A stretch of DNA of 64,000 nucleotides, from assembly GCA_001600055.1 (NCBI GenBank), contig BCIV01000003.1, positions 5,162 to 69,161 on the forward strand, read 5' to 3'. The number at the start of each line of letters is the position of its first letter. Position 1 is the first letter of the stretch. Below, in pieces: positions 46,639 to 59,148 of the stretch. The notes beneath the pieces are model-generated. The model worked only from the letters and a program-made list of their open reading frames with translations, searched no databases and was not told the DNA's origin. The stretch comes from Filobasidium wieringae. Taxonomy: Eukaryota > Basidiomycota > Tremellomycetes > Filobasidiales > Filobasidiaceae. The position numbers were made by a program, and so were the translations under genes.

Positions 46639-49600
46639 ATGTCCACCGTCGACTCCACCTCGGACGGTGAAAGCCTCGATGCCTGGTTCGATTTCCTCTC
46701 TTCCTACTCGAACGGTGATTTCTCACACGATGGGGTCCCAGCAATGCCACCTCTCACTCCCTCCCTCCTCGCTCGAATGGAGGATCATCCACCTTTGCAA
46801 TCAACTTTCAACGACCAACTGGACACTCCTGCTTATTCCTCTACCACGATTACAAGAGAGATAGCACACGAGATCAGAGAGTTCTACGTCAAGTATCATT
46901 ACCTACCACCACCCCGGACGTCCAAGGAGACGCTCAGGGAACAGGTCATCGCGGAGTACGATCTCTTCTCTCCCGCTCAATCTCAAAACGTCCAGGCCTC
47001 TCTGGACCTCCTCGCCGCCTTCTTCCCCCGAGTGCTGGTCACCTTTTCCCTCTTCCGTAATCAAGCTCAACATCATTTCGCCGTCTCTGGACCGGAAGAG
47101 TTGATCCACCGGTTCGAGATCGTCCATCACGGGAGGATCCCGGCGGAACAGAGTCTATGCGGACATGCCATCCTCTTACCTGGGAAACAAATGTTCATCC
47201 CCACTTTACAGGGCGATTGGAGGTACCGTGCGAACCCGTTCAGACTCGCCGGGTTCAAGAGTTATATCGGTTCCGCCGTCACTCTCAGCTTACACCCCGA
47301 ACGGCCGCAGTCAAAGGAAGAGATCGCCATCGGGACACTGAACGTCTGTTTCACGCAATCCGAGACCTCCTCGCTCACGGCGGAACAGAGCGCCGTGGTG
47401 AGGCATATCACCGGGATGCTCCAGACTCAATTGAAAGCTACTTGGGAGGGGCATCGTCGTTCCCGCGAAGCCCGTGCCAACCTGGCCATATCCGGTTTCA
47501 TCGACGACGCTCTCGCCTCACACGACCCCACGCGATTGGCCAACACCTCGCTCCAAGCGGACAGCCAACACCCGGGGGTGGACATGGAGAGGTTGAAGAT
47601 GGAGCAGGAGAGTACGACGAATGGGAGCGACCCGGTTGGTCCGCTGAGCGAGAGACCGGGGAAATTGGAAGAGATGGCGAGCAAGGCGGTCGGGTGGATG
47701 AAGGACGTTTTGCATCAGGTGGATGGGATCTGTATCGTCGATTTACGTTCCGTCCAGGCGATCGTGAGTCCCCAGCCCCTTCCTTAGGTCCTTGGTCGAC
47801 TCACTCAACCCACGCTCCATTTCTTCTTCTAGAGAGGAACGAAAGGCGCCGAGAGGTATTTCGTGGATACCGATTCCCCGCACCCGACCGCCAGTCTAGC
47901 TCATCATCGCTCGGCACCCGATATCGTCTTTCCCGATTTCAGGAGATTGGAAGCGGCAAAGGCCATCGGGAAGTACCTCGAGACTTCGGGACAACTCGTC
48001 GAGTTTTCGTTCCAGGTGGGCGTCAGTGAGTCCGGATTGGAGGGGTTTTTACCGGTAGGGACTAGGAGTCATGTGGCCATGCCGTGAGTGCGCGAGTGTT
48101 TTGAGTCTAACGTAGGATCTGCCGAGCTGACGAGTAAACACGCCGGGCGACAGGTTCTTCGTCCCTGACGACCCCCTATTCCTCATCGTGCTCACTTCGA
48201 AAAACGATCGGTACATGTTCGACTCGAAGGATATGAACATCATCCGAACGCTCGGTTCCATCCTTCGTGCTCAGGCTTTACAGGCTCGGATGGTCGCCGC
48301 GGACGCTACGAAGACGGCTTTCCTCTCCTCCATAAGCCACGAACTCCGGACCCCCATGCACGGCGTCCTCACCGGGTTACAACTCGCACGGAACGCTTGT
48401 GGGCGGAAAGAATGGGATCAACTCCCTCAGATGTTGGGCGTCGCGGAGAGTAGCGGGAAGACGTTGCAGCACCTCCTCAACGACGTTTTGGATTTCGGTT
48501 CGATCGGTAAACAGGATCAGAAGGAATCGAGGAGGGCAAAGGTCGATCTGGCCAGGTCCGCGAGGGAGATGGCCATGGCGTGTTCGACCAGGATGACAGA
48601 GGGGTCAGAGGATGTGGATCTGATCGTACAGTATGAGGATAGGGATTGGCTCGCCATGATCGATGAGGCGGGGTATCATCGGTGAGTTCGCGTTCGCTAG
48701 ACCCCGCATCGGCGGCAACCGACTGACGGACAACTCGCGACATGTAGTATCCTCATCAACGGTCTCTCAAACGCCATCAAGTTTACAAGACAAGGCAGTA
48801 TCACGCTCAAATTGGAAATGACGACCGACATGAAGAGCGTGCACATTCGGATCGTTGACACGGGGATCGGAATCAAGGCAAAGTTCGCGCCGCGACTGTT
48901 CGAACCGTTCACGAAATCGGACTCGTTCAGTCCCGGAGCCGGCTTGGGGTTGTACATCACCAAAGGGTTGGTCGATAGGATGAGCGGGACGTTGTCGCTC
49001 TCACCGAACGAACATGGCGGGACCACGTTCGAGTCGATCTTGCCGATCGAGTTGTTGGGTAGCAAAGAGAAACGACCGGAGATCGTGACGAATCATGTCA
49101 AGGGATGGATGACGGAGGATGGGGATGCAAAGGAACTCGCTGGACCTGGACCATCGTCATCGAACCCCTCGGCGGGCGAGACGACTGACCCTGACCGGTC
49201 AATGAACGAGGTCGACGTATCTGCCGAACCACCACCTTCAACGGACCGACAACCACAAGTCCGAGTGCTCGTCGCCGATGACAACGAGATCAGTCGAAAG
49301 TTGCTCTTGATGGCGCTCAAACGAAGTCCGACCAAAGTCGTCGCGGCCCAAGCTGCGAACGGACAAGAAGCGTTGGAAAAGTTTCGTGAATTCCAGCCCG
49401 ACTTGTTCTTGACCGACGTCTCGATGCCGGTCATGGACGGACTCACCGCGGCAGGGAGGATGCGACAGGTGGAGAAGGAGTCGGGCTCGTCACGATGTCG
49501 GATCTACGCCATCACGGGGCTAGGAAACTCTGATCCGCGATTACAGAAAGATTCGCTCAGGGGAGAAGCGATGTTGGACGGATGGTTGGTCAAGGGTGAA

Positions 49601-49663
49601 CACGGATTGGAGGTCATTTACGATATCGTCAAGGATACTCTGAATCGGAAGCGGGGAGAGTGA
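46639..49663 (+). CDS. GAF-domain hybrid histidine kinase
   Basis: Four exons: 46639-47763, 47833-48083, 48154-48681 and 48748-49663, giving 939 residues. The N-terminal region has a GAF-type module: AEQSLCGHAILLPGKQMFIPTLQGDWRY then GFKSYIGSAVTL and IGTLNVCFTQ; this CGHAI arrangement is typical of GAF sensors. A second cofactor- or ligand-binding-like part follows (DGICIVDLRSVQAI; FFVPDDPLFLIVLTS). Kinase boxes are SSISHELRTPMHGVL (phospho-His), INGLSNAIKFT (N), IVDTGIGIKAKF (G1) and GAGLGLYITKG (G2). The receiver has RVLVADDNEISRKLL, LFLTDVSMPVMDGLT (phospho-Asp) and a Lys in GWLVKGEHG, without the usual KP. It should act upstream of the HPt/HOG relay. Confidence 0.92.
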
Positions 49664-49843
49664 CGACATGGACAAAGTGATAGGGTTTACGAACGATAGA
49701 GTCAGAGTTAGAGAAAAGACCATAGTTGTATACGAAAGCATAATCATCCTGTACCTACATCCCGCGGGGGTTTCCACATTTCAAATGGCATATAACATCA
49801 TCATCATCAACATCATCAAATTCACACGCCCACAACGCGACGC

Positions 49844-51584
49844 TCACTCCTCCCTGATCTTCTGCTCGACCTCGTAACTCTTCCCTCTCATCCCCCAAAC
49901 TCCCCAATTGACACGGACCATGACTCTGGGATCGAAATCGCCCGCCTCCCATTTCAAACTGGCGTACCCGTTCTCACCCGGTCGGAGGAGGATATCGTAC
50001 TCCCCCCTGACCCCTTCCACCGCGTCCAGCGAGTTTATATCCCTCTCCACGTCCCTGGGTGAGAACCCGGTGACGAAGAGCGGACACTTCGTCTCCAAAA
50101 CCTTTGTGATCGAATCCTTCCATTCGACCTCCCCCTGCGTCTTTCCCGGGGTGGAGGGACTGGGGAACCCGAACCCGGGGCAAAAGGCGAAGAAGACGTC
50201 GGTATAGGGATCGAACGGTGCGAATTGCTCGTGAACGGTCTCGTACGTCGTCTGGAGGGAAGTCAACGTGAGGGTGGAAGAGACGGGGACGGTGTAGGCG
50301 GGAACGCCGTAGCTATCGGATTCGACCCTTCCCAGCCCCTTCTTGTTCAATTCCGAGTTCTGTAACGGGGTCTTTTCGGTGAACATCAACCCGTCCTTCT
50401 TGGGATCGGCGTTCAGATCACGAGGAGGCAGAGGTCGGGAAGGTTGAGCGGCCTGGGGTCCGATGAAGAAGATTTCGAACCGGGTGAAGGGGAAGAGATG
50501 ACAGATCTGTTCGTACACGTGAGGAGGGAGGGAGGATTCGGAACGTGCGCCGAGGAGGAAGAGACGGATGGGGGTTTGGGTGTTACGGGATGTCGCTGAG
50601 GGGTCTGCGCCGAGGGGTGGATGGAGGGCCGTATGGAGCGCTGCGATGAGAAGGGGTGGAGAGTTAAGCATAGGCGACGAAATAAGCGTTATCTGCCCGA
50701 TACTGACCGGCCATACTCCTACTCCCCTCCTTGGTCAACCTCCCTCCGAGTCCACCTCCGCTCCCAGCAAAAGGTCCCATTCGATGTAAAACGCTAGCGA
50801 TCGTCATGGGGTAAGTCAACAATTTACTGACGTGTCGTTTCGCACGATCCGAGTTGATCGAAGAAAAGTTTCGGGTGTAGAAGAGGGTGTCCCATGAGGA
50901 GAGGGAGGGGGTGGTTTCGTAATCCTGATCGGCTGTGGTGACGGAGCGCACTGTAAGGGGTCTGACTAGGAAAGAACAAGGGACGAACTGCTTACCTGGC
51001 AATTCAAACTCGCTGATCAACCTTCCACTCCTCAAGTCGTGCTCATCCTCGTTGATCTCTCTCAACCTCGAACAGAATTCGGAGTGCGCTTCGGTATCGT
51101 TCAGGTGATGTCCCTCTGAACAGTGCGTTGGGAATCCACAAGAGGGGCAAGAAAAGTTTACCGATTTCGGCAGAGGTCTTTCGGTGGGAGTAGCAGTGGC
51201 AGTAGCAGTAGCATCCGTAGTACTGGCTGAATCGGTGACGACGTCCCTGGCCGCCTGCTGGATTTCGGTGATACAAGTCGGACAAGGAGCGTGTCTCTTT
51301 ATACTCTCCGCTCTGCTCCTCATCGCCAAGATCGGGCTCTGATCCAACTGGTGGAACAGCTCATCCTGTCCGTAGAACGGCTGAGGTGGTGGTGGAGGGG
51401 GAGGTTCCGTTCGTGGAGGTCTGAATATCCGGGTGAGAAAGGTTCGTCGTTGAAGAGGAGGAATGGACGTTGAGGGGGATTGCAGACGGACGGGGAGGGA
51501 TGGGATGATGGTTTTTACACCGTTCGAGACGGCTGACGAGCGGATCAGAGGTGTAGACCCGATGAGTCTTGTTGAACGTAACAT
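49844..51584 (-). CDS. MSS51: Mitochondrial translational activator Mss51
   Basis: Three exons: 51584-50996, 50950-50708 and 50640-49844, introns of 45 and 67 nt, giving 542 residues. The start MLRSTRLIGSTPLIRSS and the following Arg/Ser-rich stretch look like a mitochondrial presequence; an in-frame ATG 25 codons upstream is less likely. The Mss51 zinc-binding region is clear: APCPTC, then NFSCPSCGFPTHCSEGHH and AHSEFCSRLREINEDEHDLRSG. EFELPVRSVTTADQDY and SSWDTLFYTRNF follow. Splicing the second intron joins KEGSRSMA to ALHTALHPP and removes an in-frame stop. In yeast Mss51 activates COX1 mRNA translation and helps cytochrome oxidase assembly. The gene converges on the GAF kinase (180 bp between stops). 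Confidence 0.9.
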
Positions 51585-52690
51585 GATTGGCTGGATCGAT
51601 GACCAAGTGTTCGAGTGGATTGAAGAGGTTTGTTCACGAAATCGATGATGAATTTCCATTTGAACGTGAACGGGGGAAGAGTTTCGATCTCGGTCAGATT
51701 CGGGATTCGATTACGTAATTTAACTATTTTCCCTCCGCAAAATACGCGTTTTTCTTTTTTTTTTCTCTTGCTCGACCAGGTGAAACATGACAATGGAAGG
51801 TAAAACGGTATTCAGTGGCGATGACATCGACAGGTTCCATCACGAGAAGCGGAAACCCAGGCTCAACGTCCTGTTCGAAAAGTATATAACCTCATCCAAA
51901 GCCAGGCGAGGTAGAGCGATCGCGCCTCATCATCTCTCCCTCCAACTCACGCACCGACCGAACCAGAGTAAACATGACAAAACCCGCCCAATCCAAGAAA
52001 CACACCGCTCATCTTCGTAAGCCATCTCTATCCTCTCCCATTCAGAGAACTAATTCACCCCCAATCCATCCCCACAGCCGAACTGGAGAAGAAGGGGAAG
52101 AAATGATCCTCCCCCGTTATATTGGGTCTTGAATTCAATGATGGTTTATTGGAGACCGAAATTTGTATGACAACGATCTTGTGATCCTTCCGCTTACTGA
52201 ACCTCGGGACGTACGAACCGTTTCGTTCGCCCATGATCGATAATCCGATGATCCGCACCAAAAATCCCCGGCCACAGCGCCGGACCGCGGGTGAAATGTT
52301 CAATAAGCCCGTAACATCTGCAGATCCTCCTCATGAGGTGGTGTCCTTACAAGCGTTATCGGCAAACATCATAGCAATAATAAACATGGGGCCGTTGAAC
52401 ACCAGGGGTTTGTTCTCCCATAGACTCATGCATCATGTGTTTCCTCCCGCGACCTTCGGGTGTCTTCGTATGGACCAGGCATAGTTCAAGTTGGAACAGG
52501 TCGCGCGATTGGGAGGATGCAGGATTCTGCATGGCGACCAGGCGGAAATCCCTATAGCAGGGCGCCCGGTTGTCGTACTGGGAGTCGATATAGCCAGGCG
52601 TACAAGTCTTCACGATAGAGCCAACACGTCCGAGGCGATGGTGGTGAACGCTTGCTGTATTCGGAAGCTGAAGAAAGGGACGTTAAACAG
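51585..52690. other. 1.1-kb region with one doubtful tiny gene
   Basis: Upstream region of MSS51 (its left part) and spacer to the next minus-strand gene. A T-rich run (tttttctttttttttctctt at about 51,750) and a TATATAAC element at 51,883 precede the tiny gene at 51,973. Nothing else is recognised. Confidence 0.4.
51973..52106 (+). CDS. Possible tiny lysine-rich protein, two exons
   Basis: ATG at 51,973 opens MTKPAQSKKHTAHL. A GTAAGC donor follows near 52,017, and a CCACAG acceptor near 52,078 leads to PELEKKGKK and a TGA, for about 23 residues in total. A TATA-like element lies about 90 bp before the ATG and an AT-rich 3' flank follows. I do not recognise the product. The consistent splice signals and basic composition make it worth listing, but such a short reading can arise by chance. 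Confidence 0.3.
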
Positions 52691-53401
52691 TCAGGTCGAG
52701 GTGGTAGGGTCGGATTGGACTGACCGATTGAACATAGGACTAAACCTCTGGGTGAAGTGAGAGGCCTGCAGGTCGGTCATCATCTTCCAGTCTGGGGTAT
52801 CCATGTGGGTACCCCGACTCATGTCGGATAGCTTGACGAGCTTCTCGTGTACATATGTGGTACCGCTCGTCTTCCACTTGATGTCTACTGTCTCCCATGT
52901 CCGTCACCGAATCATACCGATGATTCGGTGAAGGTAGCCTGTAGTGGTTTCCACTGAGTGGCGGAACGAGACCGTGAACATCAATATCGAAGTAAGAAGG
53001 CTGATAACGAAGATGGACATTGACTCACCGGAACACGCCTGAGACTTGTATCCATAAGACCCGGCGACGATGTAGTACAGGACATATTGAATGACCTTGC
53101 CTGTATGCTCTCCAACGGAGTAACCTCTCTTGAGCGTCTCAGAGGGATCAGTTGGTGAACCGGGCAGCAATTGCAGGAAGTTGTGGGATTTGTCCGCGAG
53201 CAATTTCAATGACTCCAGGTAGTTTTTCTCGATTCGGCCGTACTCTACAATGGTACTAGGTGGCAGGTGCTGTGGTAACTGCTCGCTTTCGTCGTAAACC
53301 GTAGGAAGGTCGTCGTTTGAAAGTCCTCGGGAGGTTCATACGTCTTCTCGACTCATTCCGTTTTGGTGACGTTTCATCATGATCATGGGAACAGTTTTCA
53401 T
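52691..53401 (-). CDS. Uncharacterised small gene, uncertain 5' end
   Basis: The best-supported part is DDLPTVYDESEQLPQHLPPST through YYIVAGSYGYKSQAC, then an intron with GTGAGT donor at about 53,028. A second short intron is followed by an exon reading DIKWKTSGTTYVHEKLVKL and ending at TGA 52693-52691. The 5' end is unclear: an ATG at 53,401 can be joined by a 45-nt intron (GTCACC donor, CCGAG acceptor), otherwise the frame is broken. About 190 residues. No domain is recognised; KVIQYVLYYIVAGSYGY is hydrophobic and may be a membrane segment. It may be a young or decaying gene. Confidence 0.4.
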
Positions 53402-54598
53402 AATGACGAGACGCCGGCAAGATCGGCTTGTTCGGGGTGATTGTGGGGCGATGGAGGCGGACAGGTCTCAGGTACGCGGCTAATCGGACTGGCTAGTGCG
53501 AAGCTGAGGTAGAGTGTGAGATAGATTGATGAGAGTAGTGATAATCAAACACTTGCGGGGGCGATTTTCATATGTTGTCTCCACGAATGAGAAGTGGGCA
53601 CTCTCCCGCTTCGGGTCCGCAGGGAACCAACGGAGAGAGATCACTCGGAGAATTGCAAGGTGGAACCATAGCTCGGGATTGTGGGACCATCTCGTGGTCT
53701 TCTAGTGTACATTCAAAGCGGGTGCACTGATTGTAATAACGTCGCGTACGAGGATTCAAGGAAGCGACTGATGGCTAGAGACGCTATAGCTGAACTTTGA
53801 GTCATATCAATTGAAGCACTGTTGATTGATTGTTTGTCAATCTTTAAAGGCGGAAGGTCGACCTTGCGGTCATGTTTCCAAAGATCGCGGAGGCGTGAAC
53901 GAGCTTAGTCTTTGGTCACGTTGTGAGCACAGTATTCGTCGACTTGATCATTCGCTAAGCTGGAATTATGACATGCGCCAGTCAACGGTTTTCAAAATAA
54001 AGGACTGAATCGGTTACTATTGCTTGGTCGACTGTACTAGCTGTACTCTTGCTCGGTTGTGGCGAAGGATGCTTTCTCGATATCAGCCGCGCCGCCTGTT
54101 TCACCGTCAGTTCGGTCCCAGTCTATGTTTTTTTTCTGGCATGTGTGTCAAGCAGGTCCACTTACACACCTCCACGGATGTACGATGGAACTAATTGAAC
54201 CTGGAGGGACTATCGGTGCTCTCTCGGATGTCGATAGTATCATCCAGGATTTCAGTAAGGAAGCGAAAAGCTAAGGAAGCCTTCCGAATACCCGGGTCGG
54301 TGAGATGAAACGGTATGCGTTTTCAGAAAAGAAGCGAATACGCGGATAACGAATAACGAATAACCTTGTTTAGCAAGCAAGCTCGATCACTTTCAGGCAG
54401 AAACAAGGGTCAGTCTCATATCTTCCACACCTCTTCAACCTGGACGACCACCTATACACACATAAGCTAGATAGATTCCTCAGATCAACCCGGTCATGGA
54501 TATCTAAATCGAAATGATCCTCCGACCGAAACTACAGGTATCAGCCCGCTCATCCTCCCTGAACCTTCTCTCCATTCGTCATTCTTCTCTTCTACAAG
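53402..54598. other. 1.2-kb intergenic region before SCAP
   Basis: No gene is supported; short open frames on both strands lack recognisable features. ATAACGAATAACGAATAAC near 54,345-54,364 is a small direct repeat. The right end is the promoter of the SCAP gene. Confidence 0.4.
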
Positions 54599-57500
54599 AT
54601 GAACATCTCTCCCGTACCCTCGCATAGGCGTCAACGGAAAGAGATGTCTTCCGGTTCAGATGGATCTGGTAGTAAGAGGGGCAAGAAGTCTACCCGTGCT
54701 TGGGTGGTGGAAGGTTTCAAAGCGTTTGGAAGACATATCGCTCGGAATCAGGTCAGTGAAGACGTTCTAGCGAGCTTCTTGCTAGGGAATAGATGAGGCT
54801 GAGATCTGGCACGCAATGTACAGATCAGAGTCTTGTTGATAGATTCATTCGTAATGACTACCCTATTCTACCCCGCCCTTGCTCTTCAAATCCAACGATC
54901 CTCTTCTTCCCGGTCACAGTCGTCCTCACAAGGACAGAATCTTCACCCGATCCGACCGAAAGAAAACCCACTATCGCTACTCTCAACTCCGCTACTGGAC
55001 AGCTTCTTTCCTTTTCCTGAACCTCCGTTTCCTCTCATCCAGCCGTCTTATTTCTGGGACGAAATGGGGAAAGAAGACGATTCGCAAGCTATTTGGAACG
55101 TGGACGATCTAGGACGTAGAGGACGGAGATTGTCCCAATCGATCAGACCTGCGTTAGGGAGGGAGCAATTGATAGCGGCTGGAGTGGCTTGGACGGATGT
55201 CAAGGAGATCTTGACTAGCAGTAGAGTGTTCGGGGGTGATGGAACGTTGGATAGTAGCGGGAATGGGACGTCCGCTTCCCTCGCTCAAGTCATCCAAGAT
55301 AGGCTCGGACGGATCATCTCCTCCTGGGATACGACAGGGGTGATCCAATGCGTCAAACAGGAGACTACGGGGGGATGCTTTGAGAACAAGGAAGAGAAAG
55401 TTCCCACTCTGGTCACCTACTTTAGAACCCCAAAGGGAGACAACAGGATGGAAGAACTGGAACGTCAGTGGACTGAAGCTGTCGCAGAGGTGGGCAAGGA
55501 TTTGGGAGGAATATTACTGGATTCCAAAAAGTTTGGGGATCTCGACGGGTTCAGCCGGACGCTGCTTGTCAAGGTAGGTCTTTTAATATTGATGCCGATC
55601 TCATCGCTTGCACTGATCCAACTATCTATACTGTTTAGCCTCGATCTGATTCCAAGGGTCATCAGGATACTGGTAGAGATCATCAAACATCAAAAGAAAT
55701 CCCATGGGCGATCATCATCCTCTACGCCGTCCTCCTCATCTATTTCCTCGTCCTGCTTTCTCGAGCGACCAACGTTCACTCCCGGTTCGGTCTAGCGTTC
55801 ACCGGGGTGGTAGAACTAGCATGCTCTTCCATCATGGCTTTCAGCGTGATGGCCCTGCTAGGATTCGGGGATGGCAAGAAGGGCTTCAATGAGGGAGAAG
55901 CTACGGTCCCTTACTACATCTTGCCATTCGTCATCCTCATTGTCGGAGTGGAAAACATGTCCGCCATTTGTAAAGCGGTTTACAGCGTTCCCGTATCGTA
56001 CTCGGTCCCGGATCGGGTAGGAATCGGACTCGCCAAAGTGGGACCTAGCCTACTGTTCACCTCGTTGTCCGATATCGCCGTCCTCGCGTTGATCATCGTG
56101 GTAGTCAAACTCGCCCCTGTCAGGGATTTCTGTCTCTTCGCGATCATCCTCATCGTGGTTCATTTCTGGATGCTCATCACTTTCTTCCTCACCGTCTTAT
56201 CGATCGATTGTCAACGTCTGGAACTGGATGACCTGCTCAGGCAAGGCACGGAGATTCCTAGTTTGAAGAGCAAATCGCAGTCGATGGAAAGCGGGAACGT
56301 CTCACCGAAACTTCGGGGGAGAAGTGCAAGTCTTACGACAGAATTTTCGAAATCGACCTGGATTGCGGGGGCGAGGAAAGCTTGGAAAGCTAGGACGGCG
56401 CGAGGAGGTAGTTTGGTACTGCTCTTGAGCCTTCTTACCGGTTTGTACTACGTCAACGAATCTAGGAACGTACAGACCACCTTGAACGTTCTGGGACAAC
56501 GGGTTTCTCCTACGCTTACAACCGGTCACGCTGGTCTGGGTCATCCGTTCTCACCAAAATTTGCTGAATCCGGTTCTCCTCTGTGGGAGACGATGCAAGT
56601 GGATATCGACGGATCCGCGGCCGTACATGTCCTTCCGGTCGTTCGATTGCTACTACCTTCCAAGGGTGTCGCCGTCACCCCTGTCGAGCTCGTCGATTCC
56701 CTTGGACCTATCGTTCGACCGATCTTGCCCCGCTTAAAACCAATCTTTTACTTTTTCAAGATAATAGTCCTCCCACAAAGCCTTACGGCGTTTCTTCTAT
56801 ACCTCACCTTGCTCTACCTACTCAAGGATGCGGATATCTTGGATGCGCAGAGGAATAAGAAGTACGCCGGTGAGAGGGTGGATCAAGCGGAGGATGAGTC
56901 GAGACGAGACTCGTTGCAAGGAAATCGATCCATGCGCTTTGCAAGAGAGATGAAATCCAAGGTTGCTTTGACTATGGACGACGATGTCGTATCTATCGCG
57001 ACCGCAAAAGAACGCAACATCGCAATAGCCGTGACTGCAACGGGAAAGGCCAGACTATTTCAGCCTAGTTTACGAGACAAGAAAAAGGCCCAAGGATTGC
57101 CGACGCTACTTCACTCAGGAGCATCTTTGGCTGCCATGACGGGCGACGGGATGACAGCATGCGTCACTACCCGGACAGGTAGGCTTACATTCTTCAGTCT
57201 CGAGAACCTGGCTATGCCCATGGAAATCGTTCAGATCGGTTGCGGTGAGAACGGAAGAGCTAGAGTGTCCGCATTGAGATTGGTCGAGAGACCGACGGAA
57301 GCGGACAAATGGGGGCTGGAGGCAAAAAATACCCATACAGTCGCTTTGGTCGGTTTCAATGATGGATCGATCCGTGCTGCTAGCCCGAGGTTGCGCAATG
57401 TAACGTCGATCGTTACAGGTGAGACGAATAGGAACGCATCGACTCGATCAGTATCGATCTATTCTTCGTCTGGCTCTGGCGATTTCGCGACTGTATGCAG

Positions 57501-58734
57501 TTCCACCAGTGTTGTGGTCAAGCAAGAGCAAGTGAAGGATCATGCGCGTTCGTGGTCCACAACAATGACCCATCTGGAAGTCCACCCGGAATCGGTCATT
57601 ACCGCAACAAAAGTGTTCAGAGTCAACGGATTAGATCATCTGCTTATCGGCAACGACAAAGGCTTGGTATCGATCTGGGCAATGGGGACATCCGCTTGTG
57701 TCTGGTCGGGCCAGTTGCTCGACATCGGAGAGACGTCTGCGATCACCAGACTCGAATCTTTTGTGCAACCGAGCGACCACTGCAGTCAATGCCAGAGGAT
57801 GAAGTCATCGACTTGTGTCTTGATAGGCTCAACCAATTCCCGCATAGCGGCAGTCCAATTCCGCGTACAATCGGAGCCTTCCGAATCGTGTTCATGCGCG
57901 AGTCCTCGAGGATTTTCCGGTTCTAGATCGGCCGACAACTTGCTTGGTATACCCCTGAGCAACCGAACACCTCGAAGGACGTCACGCGCTACGCCGATTT
58001 CGCCATCTCCACCTGGCAGGAGGTCGCCTTCACCTACGCCCGGAGCTAGAACGCACGGCTCTACGCCTCCTCCGAGAACCGATTCTGCGAGTCTGTTGGA
58101 TTCAGATTTAGAAGAGCTGGAGCGTAATTCTGATTTGTCGCTTGATCGATCTCGGCGAGAAACGAGTTACTGCACATTCAACAAAACTGCTCAAAGACAT
58201 TGGGCATTACATCGTGGAGACTTTGTGATTATACCTGAGCAGGGTATTCTAGCGTTCACAAGGAAACAAGCAGCGAACGCGGAAGAGAGCTTGGACGCGC
58301 AATGGCAACTGGTCGTCATTGATCTATTCTCTTCCGACTTTACCGATCTTTCTCTGCTGCCTTTCGAACCGACTCGTAATTCCTTCGAAGAGGAAGAGAC
58401 GCAACCGCCAACGCCTTCCTCCTCCAGTATGCCTGCTCCAAAGTTGCTCAGCGTCATTCGGGCGCAGCGCGTAGCTTCGCTTACTCAATCCACCAAACTA
58501 CGAGACTCGCCCACGATGAATCATCCGATGCTCGCCTTTTCTCGAGCTCTCATGTTTTCCGGATATGAGTCTTGCTTGACCGTTACGGGGAACGTAATAC
58601 ATACCCGGTCGGTCTCCCCTCACCTGCATATACCAGAGAACATGGTCAACACGACGACAGAGCCGACAAGGAGGATGTCAGCTTTCCACATGGCACCTTT
58701 AGCCGCACCCACACTAGTCACCCCACGTAGATGA
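54599..58734 (+). CDS. SCP1: SREBP cleavage-activating protein (SCAP/Scp1)
   Basis: Three exons: 54599-54751, 54824-55573 and 55639-58734, all phase 0, giving 1,332 residues. After a basic N-terminus comes TM1 (RVLLIDSFVMTTLFYPALAL), then a lumenal loop. The sterol-sensing domain follows at about residues 335-500: AIIILYAVLLIYFLVLL, GVVELACSSIMAFSVMALLGF, YYILPFVILIVGVENMSAICKAV and VGPSLLFTSLSDIAVLALII. After a last TM (IIVLPQSLTAFLLYLTLLYL) the cytosolic C-terminus has degenerate WD-type repeats (VSIATAKERNIAIAVTATGKARLF; HLLIGNDKGLVSIW). SCAP holds SREBP (Sre1) in the ER and escorts it for cleavage when sterol, and in Cryptococcus oxygen, is low. An Sre1 gene is not in the window. Confidence 0.9.
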
Positions 58735-59148
58735 ACATTTTCGATCGTTTGTAATATCTGAAACATAGTTGTACCCTTGAAGTTGTATTTGCAAACGTAT
58801 CCTAGATCTCTCGCCCACTCTTTCTGAGTAGGACACTTGCAACTGTCTCGTGATTGACAGCAAGACTGGCAATAACAGCTTGACCCCTGTGGATCCGACC
58901 TGGCCCCGACGCTCTTTAGAGGACTTTTTTTTAGGTAGTTGGGTGATACCTCCCGCGGATTCAGCGCCCTTTAGGGTGCCAACAGTCTCAGCAGGAACGA
59001 TGGCATCTGATGATCAATTGCAGGTGCCACATTTGCCATCGGTGGGGGCAAGGTTTGGCAGGTAGTTGAAGTTATTGCTATTGAGTATTGGCAAGCGTAA
59101 CATGGCTTTGATAGCAGGGACCATCAATTTATTATTAGCGAGTTCGTG
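58735..59148. other. 3' flank of SCAP
   Basis: Spacer between the SCAP stop and the tyrosine-recombinase remnant. An open frame at 58,850-59,065 shows no recognised domain. This could also be decayed sequence of the same element. Confidence 0.35.

Noticed and set aside
47157..48029. 290-codon plus-strand frame inside the GAF kinase gene
   Set aside because: Out-of-frame shadow of exons 1 and 2 of the kinase; it runs across a clear intron and is His/Arg/Pro-rich.
54059..54274. 71-codon open frame before SCAP
   Set aside because: No recognisable motif, poor start context and no splice partner; treated as intergenic.
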